Source: Pseudomonadales bacterium
GTDB taxonomy: Bacteria > Pseudomonadota > Gammaproteobacteria > Pseudomonadales > Azotimanducaceae
DNA length: 64,000 nt
NCBI GenBank assembly: GCA_028281005.1
Contig: JANQKS010000074.1
Span: 1 to 64,000 of the forward strand
Direction of reading: 5' to 3'
In this document: in pieces, positions 52,081 to 60,515 of the stretch
Position numbering within the stretch: the first letter of the stretch is position 1
Layout of the letters: every line of letters begins with the position of its first letter
Program-made: the position numbers and the translations under genes
Notes under the pieces: model-generated
Databases searched by the model: none
Seen by the model: only the letters and a program-made list of their open reading frames with translations
What the model was told of the DNA's origin: nothing

Positions 52081-52821
52081 TCAACCCATTTCTGCGCGAG
52101 AGAAAAAGGTGCGCAGCGTGGGCGTCACTTGCGCCGCACCATTCATCATCGCACCTACATGATCCCCGTCCGTTGAAAGGTACTGCAGCCCGTGCAGCCG
52201 AGACACCGTAAGCATTGGGTCGTGATAAGGGTCTTCTTGACCATTCCAGAGCATCACCGGCACTTTCAGATTCAACACGGCTTGTTGCGACCCTTCAAGG
52301 TCGTAAAGCTGCATAAAGCAGGGACCCAGTGAATCTTCAACCGCAGCGGTGACCCACTCGGTCAGTTCCGGCGCAGTTGCTTTGGCCATTGCCAAAAAGG
52401 CATCAAATTCGATGCGATCTGAGCCGATGGCACTTGTCACACCATCCACAAAATCCCAACCGGCAACCACCAGGGAGCGCAAGCGCTCAGGGTAGAACCG
52501 GGCAACACCCACCGACAGCCAGCCCCCCATGGAATAGCCTAGGAGGTGTGCATGGTCGGCGCCAAGGTCATCTATCACCGCCACGATGTCACCGGCACGT
52601 TCTTGGATACGGTAGCGATCCGGTTCAGTGGGTTGGTCACTTTGCCCATGGCCCAACGAGTCGACGGTGGCGACGGTGAACTGGTCCTTCAGGCCATCCA
52701 CATAACCCATCAGTTTCCAACTCGACTGGTTGTCGAGAAAACCATGCTGCAGTACCACCAGCGGACCTTCACCTTCAACTTCGTAGTGAATTCGGCAACC
52801 TCGATTCGTGGCAACAGGCAT
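52081..52821 (-). CDS. Alpha/beta hydrolase
   Basis: The 246-residue cytoplasmic protein has VVLQHGFLDNQSSWKLMGY (oxyanion block), VDSLGHGQSDQP, the nucleophile elbow GYSMGGWL (Ser), LWNGQEDPYHD (acid) and the late DGDHVGAM (His). This is a small ester or C-C bond hydrolase, similar to many in aromatic meta-cleavage or lactone routes. It is followed by the acyl-CoA ligase on the same strand with a 45-bp gap. Substrate unknown. Confidence 0.86.
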   Translation of the reverse strand: MPVATNRGCRIHYEVEGEGPLVVLQHGFLDNQSSWKLMGYVDGLKDQFTVATVDSLGHGQSDQPTEPDRYRIQERAGDIVAVIDDLGADHAHLLGYSMGGWLSVGVARFYPERLRSLVVAGWDFVDGVTSAIGSDRIEFDAFLAMAKATAPELTEWVTAAVEDSLGPCFMQLYDLEGSQQAVLNLKVPVMLWNGQEDPYHDPMLTVSRLHGLQYLSTDGDHVGAMMNGAAQVTPTLRTFFSRAEMG

Positions 52822-52866
52822 GGTTTTTCCCCTATCCCTATCCGAATGGTTACGCTTTAAGCGGTA

Positions 52867-54381
52867 TTAAGACACCACCGCTTCAGCCAGCTTAGCTTTA
52901 ACAACTCGCCGCAGCAGCTTACCTGTTTCGTTGTAAGGCAGTTCATCCCAGACTTCCATAAGCTGGGGAACCCGCGAGCTACGCATGTGTTCGTTGACGT
53001 AGGCTTGCAACTCCGCCACATCAATGGCGGCACCTTTACGCGGCACCACCGCCGCGGCCACCCCTTCACCCCACTGTTCATCCGGCACACCGACCACTGC
53101 GGCATCCAGCACCGTGGGGTGGGTCAGCAGGACGTCTTCTATCTCTCCCGGGGAGAGGTTTTCCCCACCGCGCACGATCACGTCATCGGCGCGGCCTTCG
53201 AGAAACAGATAACCCTCCGTATCCATACTGCCGGCATCGCGGGTCGGAAACCAACCATCAGCGTCGGTAACTGAGCCTCGCCCCTCGTACTCGCCCGAAA
53301 CCTGTTCGCCCCTTACGTAAATCTCGCCGCGCTCACCCGGGCCAAGTACGCGTCCTTCGTCATCTCGAATTTCGATCTCCACCCCGGGTAACGCTTGGCC
53401 AACGGAAACCAGGCGCCGGCGGATGTTTTCGTCGCTGGCCGCTTCCGCTTCGCGATGTTCATCCGGGCCCAAAACGGCAATGGTGGAACTGGTTTCAGTC
53501 AGTCCATAGGCGTTAGAAAAGTCAGTGTCCGGGAACAGCTTCATGGCTCTTTCTATGACCGACAGCGGCATCTTGCCGCCGCCATAAGACAGGCTGCGCA
53601 AATGTGACATGTCGGCGGAAGTTTCACCTTCCAAGGCGTCGACAATACGCGCCAGCATGGTGGGCACCACAAAGGCGGTGGAAATCTCATGGCTGCGAGC
53701 CAGGTCTATCCAAGCTTCCGCGCTGAAATTCGGCAGCTGCACCACATGGCGACCGGAGTACACCGAGCTTAAGATCGCAGCGATTCCGGCAATGTGATAA
53801 GGCGGCACACACACCAAGGCAGCTTCATTGTCATCGGCGCTGGCAAATTCGACCGAAGTGAGAATGTACGACACCAGGTGTTTGTGGCGCAGCACCGCGG
53901 CTTTCGGTACCCCGGTAGTGCCGCTGGTAAACAGCAGCACCGCCACCTCTTCCGGGTCCATAGACCAGGTGTCTTCCAAACTGTCCGCGTGGCTGGCGTC
54001 GTCCACAAACGCGCCGGTATGTATGGGTGCAACGTCAGGCAGGGCGCCTAGCCGCGGAATACGTTTCTCTTCCGTAACCAGGTAAGCCGGTGTCACCCGC
54101 TGCAACAAAGCCTCGATTTCTTCGTCGGTGAGACGGTAGTTCAGCGGCACATAGGGCACACCCGCCCAGGCACTGGTAAACAGACTGATTGGAGTACCCA
54201 GGTTTGAAACGTCGAGCTTCACCAAACGCTGCGCTTCACTCGCTCTTACGGTGGCCGCTCGGGACTTGGCGGCTTCAAACAACTGCGCGTAGGTCAGCGA
54301 CGCACCGGAGCTGCCGTCAGTGAAAGCGGGTCTATCCGGAAATGCACCGCTGGTCATTTCCAGTAACATCATTATGTTCAT
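52867..54381 (-). CDS. AMP-forming acyl-CoA synthetase
   Basis: The 504-residue protein carries LLFTSGTTGVPKAAVLRHKHL (P-loop, near 150-170), FSNAYGLTETSSTIAV, RDAGSMDTEGYLFLEGR, DDVIVRGGENLSPGEIEDVL and the final PYNETGKLLRRV with the catalytic Lys. It ligates an acid to CoA. It looks like the long-chain/steroid-type ligases in LLM-containing clusters. Start ATG 54381. It is followed by the hydrolase gene and preceded by a small conserved protein gene (54415) on the same strand. Confidence 0.9.
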   Translation of the reverse strand: MNIMMLLEMTSGAFPDRPAFTDGSSGASLTYAQLFEAAKSRAATVRASEAQRLVKLDVSNLGTPISLFTSAWAGVPYVPLNYRLTDEEIEALLQRVTPAYLVTEEKRIPRLGALPDVAPIHTGAFVDDASHADSLEDTWSMDPEEVAVLLFTSGTTGVPKAAVLRHKHLVSYILTSVEFASADDNEAALVCVPPYHIAGIAAILSSVYSGRHVVQLPNFSAEAWIDLARSHEISTAFVVPTMLARIVDALEGETSADMSHLRSLSYGGGKMPLSVIERAMKLFPDTDFSNAYGLTETSSTIAVLGPDEHREAEAASDENIRRRLVSVGQALPGVEIEIRDDEGRVLGPGERGEIYVRGEQVSGEYEGRGSVTDADGWFPTRDAGSMDTEGYLFLEGRADDVIVRGGENLSPGEIEDVLLTHPTVLDAAVVGVPDEQWGEGVAAAVVPRKGAAIDVAELQAYVNEHMRSSRVPQLMEVWDELPYNETGKLLRRVVKAKLAEAVVS

Positions 54382-54414
54382 GTGTTTCCCTGGGCTGGGG
54401 CTATTGCAAGCGAG

Positions 54415-54723
54415 CTAGTCCGTCTTCGGCAGCTTTTTGGTGTCTTTTTGTAGCAGCAGGTTGCCGTCCACCGCGAGGCTGCCTTCGCCAGCCTTCACGC
54501 ACAACACTTCCAGGCTCTCTGCTTCGTTGATGTAGCGTTTGCCGATGACAATGCCAACCGCGTGATCAGGGTTGATGTCAACACGGTCTGCGTCCGCCCC
54601 GGCATCCACCATGGGCGCACCGCCACAAGTCAGATCTATGTCACCACCGGGTGTGGTAACCACCATGATTTCACCATCACATACGGTGCTTTTCAGACGC
54701 GCACCTGTTTTTAGTTCCGGCAT
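54415..54723 (-). CDS. Conserved small protein next to acyl-CoA ligase
   Basis: The 102-residue protein has MPELKTGARLKSTVCDGEIM and then DIDLTCGGAPMVDAG, with two Cys (STVC, LTCGG). It looks like a family of short hypothetical proteins I recall beside acyl-CoA ligases in actinobacteria and sphingomonads; I know no function. ATG 54723 with GAGGGGAAAC is chosen, and the longer frame is less likely. It is probably transcribed with the ligase and hydrolase. It is divergent from the LLM gene at 54869. Confidence 0.68.
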   Translation of the reverse strand: MPELKTGARLKSTVCDGEIMVVTTPGGDIDLTCGGAPMVDAGADADRVDINPDHAVGIVIGKRYINEAESLEVLCVKAGEGSLAVDGNLLLQKDTKKLPKTD

Positions 54724-54868
54724 CAGTTTCCCCTCAACTTCTGGTACAAAGAACCAAGATTCTAGGGACATTACCCGCAGTTGACAAAGGCTTCGAGCTG
54801 CCCGTCTACTACAAGCAGCCGCAAAACCAAAATCAAATAAAACGACGAGAACAAGGGAGGCATCGGGC

Positions 54869-55915
54869 ATGAAAGTATCAATCGGGATCGGTTCGGCGTA
54901 TTACAACGGAGAAGACTGGGATCAACTGGTCGACTACACCATGGCGGCGGACAAAATGGGGGTTGCCCAAGCGTGGTCCGCGGAAGCATGGGGCATGGAT
55001 GCGATTGTGCCGTTGGCCTATCTGGCGGCAAAAACAGAAAACATCCAGCTCGGCACGGGTATCTTACAGATCAGTTCGCGGGTGCCTTCGATGATCGCCA
55101 TGACCGCGCAAAGCCTGGATACCGTATCCAAAGGACGATTTATCCTGGGTCTCGGCGTCAGCGGTCCACAGGTGGTGGAAGGACTACACGGCGCAGCATT
55201 CGCCAAACCTCTTTCTCGCTTACGCGAATGTGTAGAAGTACTGCACATCGCGCTGGCTGGGGAAAAGCTGGCTTACGAAGGGGAGCACTACGTGCTACCG
55301 CGTCCAGGTGGTGAAGGTAAACCGATCCGACTGTCGCAACCGCCGCGCCCCAACCTACCGATCTACTTGGCTACCCTCGGTCCCAAATCTCTGGAAATGA
55401 CCGGCGAGCTCGCCAACGGCTGGCTGGGTACTTCATTTATCCCCGAACATGCCGATGTGTTTTTTGATCACTTGCGCGCCGGCGCGGCCAAAGCCGGTCG
55501 CAGTCTGCAAGACCTCGACATTCAAGCCGGAGGTTATTTTGAAGTTGGTGAAAACGTCGAAGAACTCATTGCCGCGCGCAAGCCCGCCCTGGCTTTTACC
55601 CTCGGCGCCATGGGCAGTGCAAAAACCAACTTCTACAACGATGCCTTCTGTCGCGCGGGTTATGAAGACACCGCCAAAGAGGTGCAGAGCCTGTGGGTGG
55701 AGGGTAAGCGGGATCAAGCCATTCAAAGCGTACCGGACGAAATGGTACTGCTGACCAATCTCATTGGCACCGAAGACATGGTGAAGGAGCGTCTCAACGC
55801 GTTTGCGAACGCTGGCGTAAACACCCTGCGTATTTCCACCGGCGGGGACACCTGGCCTGAGCGCACCGCCGCACTCGATGCTGCTATGGACATGATCAAT
55901 CGCGCCAGCGCCTAA
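54869..55915 (+). CDS. LLM class (F420- or FMN-dependent-type) oxidoreductase 2
   Basis: The 348-residue protein is a luciferase-like TIM barrel: MKVSIGIGSAYYNGEDWDQL, AQAWSAEAWGMDAIVPLAYLAAKTENIQLGTG and KGRFILGLGVSGPQVVEGLHG. It is a paralogue of the protein at 16398. The start ATG 54869 is preceded by AGGGAGG. It is next to the ligase/small-protein operon on the other strand, so a joint role in the same catabolic route is likely. Cofactor is uncertain. Confidence 0.87.
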   Translation: MKVSIGIGSAYYNGEDWDQLVDYTMAADKMGVAQAWSAEAWGMDAIVPLAYLAAKTENIQLGTGILQISSRVPSMIAMTAQSLDTVSKGRFILGLGVSGPQVVEGLHGAAFAKPLSRLRECVEVLHIALAGEKLAYEGEHYVLPRPGGEGKPIRLSQPPRPNLPIYLATLGPKSLEMTGELANGWLGTSFIPEHADVFFDHLRAGAAKAGRSLQDLDIQAGGYFEVGENVEELIAARKPALAFTLGAMGSAKTNFYNDAFCRAGYEDTAKEVQSLWVEGKRDQAIQSVPDEMVLLTNLIGTEDMVKERLNAFANAGVNTLRISTGGDTWPERTAALDAAMDMINRASA

Positions 55916-55929
55916 CCGATCACTTGAGT

Positions 55930-56421
55930 ATGGCAAATGAGTATGAACCGCGGCAGGCGGTGCGCGCCTTATTGGTGGCGCAATCGGAGCAGGAGGTCCT
56001 GCTGATTCATACGCTTATCCCAGACACCGACACCCTAATTTGGCTGGCGCCCGGCGGCGGCTTGGAGGGTGACGAAGATCCGCTCGCGGGTTTAAAACGC
56101 GAAGTGCATGAAGAAACCGGCTTGCAGATCTCCAGCGCAGAAGGGCCGGTGTGGCAACGGCGCATGAAATTTCGCCTGCACGGCAAAGGCTGGGATCAGT
56201 CTGAGCTGTTCTACTACGTCCCGGTCACCAAATTTGAGCCGGACAATTCCCACAACCCCGCCGCTGATGAGCAAGACATCTTCCGCGGTTTTCGCTGGTG
56301 GTCTCCCGACGATATCGCCGCTGCGAGAGAGGAAATATTTGTCCCGCTAAAGTTTGCCGAGCACTTCCAGCGTTTGATTACCCAAGGTGTGCCCGCGACT
56401 GCTTGGGAAGTCGGAAGATAG
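55930..56421 (+). CDS. NUDIX hydrolase
   Basis: The 163-residue protein has the Nudix box in full: GGLEGDEDPLAGLK-REVHEETGL (spread over about residues 43-65), with the conserved REVxEE residues that bind metal. The strand WLAPGGGLEGD precedes it. It cleaves a nucleoside diphosphate-linked or related pyrophosphate, target unknown. ATG 55930 is taken, with a TTG at 55924 in the same frame. It follows the LLM gene by 14 bp and may be co-transcribed. Confidence 0.9.
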   Translation: MANEYEPRQAVRALLVAQSEQEVLLIHTLIPDTDTLIWLAPGGGLEGDEDPLAGLKREVHEETGLQISSAEGPVWQRRMKFRLHGKGWDQSELFYYVPVTKFEPDNSHNPAADEQDIFRGFRWWSPDDIAAAREEIFVPLKFAEHFQRLITQGVPATAWEVGR

Positions 56422-56435
56422 AGAGATAAAGAGAC

Positions 56436-56459
56436 AAAAAAGTCGGCCGCTCAGCGGCT
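56436..56459 (-). terminator. Terminator facing the xdh relic
   Basis: Read on the minus strand, GCCGCT-g-AGCGGC is followed by a six-T run (the A-run at 56436-56441). It lies just past the stop of the xdh relic and just past the Nudix gene end on the plus strand. Confidence 0.6.
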
Positions 56460-56461
56460 TG

Positions 56462-57116
56462 TCATCCTTTCGCATCCTGCACCGCCCAACAAACCGCCTC
56501 CAGCTTTGCAGGTGCCGCCAGGTAGGGTAACTTGTTACCGGCCGTGGCGGCGGTTTGGCATAACGCACACCAAGCGGATATGGCCAACATCAGCGTTGGC
56601 TCACCCACTGCCTTGGAACGGTAAATGGTTGCTTTGGTATTGGGCGCATCGCACAGCACCCAGCATTCCCTGGGGCCCGCCGAAACCGCGAAATGCCGCG
56701 TGCGGCACGTCATTTAGGCGACGGTGATGCGGGCGTATGCGTGCGTCTGGAAACCAGTAGGCATTAGTGGCGTGGTACATCGCGCGGTCCACAATGCCGC
56801 TGGAGAGATCTGGTGAGTGACCGCAATCTGCGTCCAGGACAATGTCCGCTCCTTGCAGCATACCCTGCTGATCAAAGCTGACGCTGTACGCCCATTGAAA
56901 TGGATGACGTTTGCCGGTTTGAATCATGTCGGCGTTACGCGGCATACGGTATTTCACCGGCCGCTGCTGACGCATCGCCATCGACCGTCAGCACCGCAAC
57001 ACATCCAGTAGACTGCACCCCAGTTGGGACTCGTCCAAACTGTACGCCACCTGATTGATGCGGATGTTACCCGTCAACGCCGACTCCGAGTTATGTTCAG
57101 CAAAATACCTGCACAC
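56462..57116 (-). pseudogene. Decayed xanthine dehydrogenase (xdhA-xdhB relic)
   Basis: In minus-strand order three pieces are seen. First, an XdhA-like N-terminus (NIRINQVAYSLDESQLGCSL and LLDVLRC) stops at TGA near 57000. Then the XdhB middle part: RPVKYRMPRNADMIQTGKRHPF, ADCGHSPDLSSGIVDRAMYH and AFRGFGGPQGMLGA. Then a frame-shifted XdhB end: RSKAVGEPTLMLAISAWCAL to the stop. Most of XdhA (FeS and FAD domains) and parts of XdhB are gone. An intact locus would make a molybdopterin enzyme for purine oxidation. No active gene remains. Confidence 0.87.
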
Positions 57117-57207
57117 GTCTTATCGCTTCCACTTATATAGGGAAGCCATACGGAAGCAGGCAGCAAGAATTGTGCCTACCGCCAAAAAGCGATGCAGAAA
57201 AGTAGCT

Positions 57208-58134
57208 TCAGGGTGCAGTCGCGCCGAAGTGGGTGCTCATGGCTGACACAATTTGCGGCACCACCGCTTCCGGCAGGTCATGTCCCATACCTTCATACAC
57301 GACGTATTTGGAGCCGTTGATCAGCTCATGGGTGTGGGCACCATGCGGGGGCGGCAGTAGCGTGTCGTTTTCACCGTGGACCACTAACGTGGGCACGCTA
57401 ATGCCGCGCACCTGTTCGGAACGATCTCCGGCAGCCACAATAGCCATCATCTGGCGCGGCATGGCTTCCGGATAGATACCAATGGCATTGAGTTGCGCCG
57501 CGACATCCCCTTCACTGCCGGCAATGTCCATCAAGCCGTCTTGCGCTTCGGGTTCACCCTGCGGTAAGTGTGGCGCTCCGGTGGTCGACATGATCGATAC
57601 CAAGGAAGCGGTGCGCTCGGGATACTCCGCAGCAATGATCTGCGCAATCATCCCACCCATGGACGCACCAACGATGTGCGCGCGCTGCACACCCAACAGA
57701 TCCAACAACGCCACACCGTCATCCGCCATGTCTTTGAGGCTGTAGGGTGCATTAACGTCAAAACCGAGCATGTTTTTGACCATTTCCCACCATAGCGTGG
57801 GGGTACCCAATTCATCCAGCCGGGCTGAGTCGCCGGTGTCGCGGTTGTCAAACAACACCACACGATAGCCGTTATCCACCAGGCCGTTGACAATGTCTTC
57901 ACCCCACAAACGGTGAGAGCCGGTTAACCCCATCACCATCAGCACCGCCGGTGCTTGCTCCTCACCAACCGTGGTATAGGCCAAATCGATGCCGTTCACT
58001 TGCGCCACCGTCATCGGCTGCTCCAAGGTATAGCGCGCTTGAGCGGTGGTGCTTAAGCCGATACTGATTAGCCCGACAGCCACCAGACAGTACAAGTGGG
58101 TTTTAGCTCTGATTCTGATCACTGCATTCCTCAT
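57208..58134 (-). CDS. Exported alpha/beta hydrolase
   Basis: The 308-residue protein has a signal peptide (LYCLVAVGLISIGLSTTAQA) and an alpha/beta hydrolase fold: VLMVMGLTGSHRLWG, the nucleophile elbow VGASMGGMIAQ (Ser), VHGENDTLLP (acid) and GMGHDLPE (His). This is a small esterase-type domain acting in the periplasm. Its tail reaches within 92 bp of the xdh relic. Substrate unknown. Confidence 0.88.
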   Translation of the reverse strand: MRNAVIRIRAKTHLYCLVAVGLISIGLSTTAQARYTLEQPMTVAQVNGIDLAYTTVGEEQAPAVLMVMGLTGSHRLWGEDIVNGLVDNGYRVVLFDNRDTGDSARLDELGTPTLWWEMVKNMLGFDVNAPYSLKDMADDGVALLDLLGVQRAHIVGASMGGMIAQIIAAEYPERTASLVSIMSTTGAPHLPQGEPEAQDGLMDIAGSEGDVAAQLNAIGIYPEAMPRQMMAIVAAGDRSEQVRGISVPTLVVHGENDTLLPPPHGAHTHELINGSKYVVYEGMGHDLPEAVVPQIVSAMSTHFGATAP

Positions 58135-58205
58135 AGATGATTATTCTGATCATTTGTCCCAATTGGCGAGATTTTAGCAGGCGCTTGCAAGCAGGCTGCA
58201 ACCGT

Positions 58206-59456
58206 CTAGCGCAGCAACACTGGCAATGAGGTGTAGCGATGCCACAGAGGCATAGCCGCCACCTGCAATGAATCGCCAGGCACCGCCAGGCGCAAATCGG
58301 GACAACGTTCTAACAATACTCGCAACGCGGTTTTGGTCTCCATCCGCGCAAGAAAAGCGCCGAGGCAAAAGTGATTACCCTGGGAGAAACTCAAATGTTT
58401 ATTTGGGTCCCGGGTGATATCAAACACATCCGGATTAGCAAACACTGACCCGTCTCGATTAGCAGAGCCCAACAAAGGCACCGCCACTTCGCCTTTAGCG
58501 ATGGTGACCCCGGCAATATCTACATCCTCGCGGGCGTAGTTCATCTTGGTACCGTGCACCGGCGGCAGGTAGCGCAGAATTTCCTCTACCGCAGACCCCA
58601 TCAAGTCCATGTCGGCACGCAGCCGTGCCAGCTCATCCGGATGCTGCAACAGCGTCAGCACGCCGTTGGTAATAAGGTGTACGGTGGTTTCATAACCGGC
58701 AATGATGAGCAAAAACAACATGCTGATAAGTTCATCTTCGCTGAGACGGTCACCATCTTCCTCCGCCTCAATGAGCTGACTGAGGATGTCCTCACCGGGT
58801 TGCTGGCGTTTGCGTTCGATGAGTTCACGCACATACTCCACGGTTTTACGCAAATCCCAGAACATGGTGCGCAAGATATTCCAACCGGTCAGCCCGTTGT
58901 TAAGCACTCTCAAACTGTTTTGAAAGCGCGGCAGCTCGTTCCGATCGATACCCACCATACGCGCGATCACCGCACTGGGAATCTGCAGCGCATAGTCAGC
59001 TTGTAAGTCCGTCTGGCCTTTGGCCATGGCGGTGTCGAGCAGTTGATGCGCCATCTGCTCCATGTCGTCCTGCAGATACGCCAGCGATTTCGGGGCAAAG
59101 GCTTTCTGCACCAGCGTCCGTAAGCGTTTGTGCTCGGGGTCGTCTTCAACAATCATGGACAGGGCCAGCATTTCGATCGACTTTGGCACCGGAAACGGAA
59201 TGCGGCTGCCACCGGTAATGTTGCTGCGATTGCGCCCAAAGCGGGGGTCTTTAACCAGGGCCAGACAATCTTCGTAGCGTGACACCAGGTTCACTTTTAG
59301 CATCGCTACCCGGCCCGGGGCCACCGGCAGGTGTTCGCGCAGGTAAGTGTAGTAGTCGTATTTGTGGTCAGCGAAGTCTTGACTGGCAATGTTGAGGCGT
59401 TTGTTCGGATCAACAAAGCGACCTGCCTCTAGGGCAGCCTGGACATGTGCACTCAC
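58206..59456 (-). CDS. Cytochrome P450
   Basis: The 416-residue soluble P450 has the oxygen-binding I-helix AGYETTVHL, EEILRYLPPVHG (ExxR) and the haem block FSQGNHFCLGAFLARMETK, with Cys as thiolate ligand. It oxidises a hydrophobic substrate with a ferredoxin/reductase pair, not encoded nearby. The start is GTG 59456 with GGGAG seven bases before; the frame to 59531 overlaps the divergent MaoC region. Its promoter is shared with the divergent hydratase pair at 59549. Confidence 0.92.
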   Translation of the reverse strand: MSAHVQAALEAGRFVDPNKRLNIASQDFADHKYDYYTYLREHLPVAPGRVAMLKVNLVSRYEDCLALVKDPRFGRNRSNITGGSRIPFPVPKSIEMLALSMIVEDDPEHKRLRTLVQKAFAPKSLAYLQDDMEQMAHQLLDTAMAKGQTDLQADYALQIPSAVIARMVGIDRNELPRFQNSLRVLNNGLTGWNILRTMFWDLRKTVEYVRELIERKRQQPGEDILSQLIEAEEDGDRLSEDELISMLFLLIIAGYETTVHLITNGVLTLLQHPDELARLRADMDLMGSAVEEILRYLPPVHGTKMNYAREDVDIAGVTIAKGEVAVPLLGSANRDGSVFANPDVFDITRDPNKHLSFSQGNHFCLGAFLARMETKTALRVLLERCPDLRLAVPGDSLQVAAMPLWHRYTSLPVLLR

Positions 59457-59548
59457 GTTTCTCTCCCGAGGCGGTGCCGCCCCACAACGCTGGATTCCAC
59501 ATTGTAACGCCGGCACCATGGACATCGTCAAACCAGCTGGGAGAGCAG

Positions 59549-60004
59549 ATGAGTTTACTCACCGATGAACACAAAGCTTGGATCGGTCAAACCGAAGCGC
59601 CGATCACAGTGGAAATTAGCCGGCGAGACATACAGAAGTACGCAGCCGCCACCGAGCAACTGCAAGATAAGTACCTGCAGGGTGACGAAGCGCCGCCCAT
59701 GTTCGTTTTTAATCTGTTCAGTGAAATCCCGCGCATGGATCAACTGCGTGCTGATGGTTTGGCGCGCAGTGGCGCATCCGGACCAAAACTACCATTGAAA
59801 CGTATCATGGCGGGTGGCACGGAAATCCACCAACATCGCGTCATTAAACCCGGAGATGTTTTGACGGGGACCCGCCGCTTGGTGGACATGTATGAAAAAG
59901 AAGGCGCCAGCGGACCCCTCATCTTCATGGTCCGGGAGCTGGCGATCACCAATCAGGCTGGAGAGGCGGTGATGGAAGAAATCCAAACCAGCATCGCGCG
60001 CTGA
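59549..60004 (+). CDS. MaoC-type hydratase, N-terminal (FAS1-like) domain subunit
   Basis: The 151-residue protein is a hot-dog fold protein of the FAS1-like dehydratase domain (N-terminal MaoC) group: TVEISRRDIQKYAAATEQL, APPMFVFNL and LPLKRIMAGGTEIHQHRVIKPGDVLTGTRRL. The catalytic residues are expected in the partner. It is followed by another MaoC-type subunit gene, 47 bp on, like the ChsH1/ChsH2 split hydratases of steroid degradation. GGGAG precedes ATG 59549. It is divergent from the P450. Confidence 0.85.
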   Translation: MSLLTDEHKAWIGQTEAPITVEISRRDIQKYAAATEQLQDKYLQGDEAPPMFVFNLFSEIPRMDQLRADGLARSGASGPKLPLKRIMAGGTEIHQHRVIKPGDVLTGTRRLVDMYEKEGASGPLIFMVRELAITNQAGEAVMEEIQTSIAR

Positions 60005-60051
60005 GCTCATCCATTTCATCCCGCCCTTCGAGTTAACGCAAAGGAATTAAC

Positions 60052-60462
60052 ATGGACATTAACGCGCTTCGTGCAGGTGATGTACTACCCAGTCGCGAAC
60101 ACACCGCCACCAACGTCAGCCTGTTTATGTACAACGCTGCGGTTTGGAACCATCACCGTATTCACTACGATGAAACCTACACCACCGAGGTTGAGCAGCA
60201 CCCCGGCATAGTCATCGATGGACCACTGCAAGGTGACTGGCTGAGCCAAGTTGCGCTGAATTGGCTGGGTGACAAGGGCCAGCTGCTTAAGTTTGACTAC
60301 AGCAATCGGCGCGCCGCTTATCTCGGCGAAACGCTGACCAGCGGCGGCAGCATCACAGCGGTCGACGCACACAGCGGCACTGTCGAATTGGAGCTATACA
60401 TTAAAAACGCGCAGGGTGATGTGATCACGCCAGGCCATGCGGTGGTGCAAATCCAACGCTGA
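60052..60462 (+). CDS. MaoC-type hydratase, catalytic domain subunit
   Basis: The 136-residue protein has the R-specific hydratase-type motif VWNHHRIHYD (catalytic Asp/His), then GPLQGDWLSQVALNWLG and a final strand GHAVVQIQR. It is the natural partner of the preceding subunit. The pair would hydrate an enoyl-CoA in a CoA-dependent route. AAGGAATTAAC lies upstream of ATG 60052. Heterodimer formation is inferred from family knowledge. Confidence 0.86.
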   Translation: MDINALRAGDVLPSREHTATNVSLFMYNAAVWNHHRIHYDETYTTEVEQHPGIVIDGPLQGDWLSQVALNWLGDKGQLLKFDYSNRRAAYLGETLTSGGSITAVDAHSGTVELELYIKNAQGDVITPGHAVVQIQR

Positions 60463-60515
60463 GCATGTTTCTTTGCTGCAGGTTTACCGCAAAGTTCAAG
60501 AAGCCCCGTGCGCGG

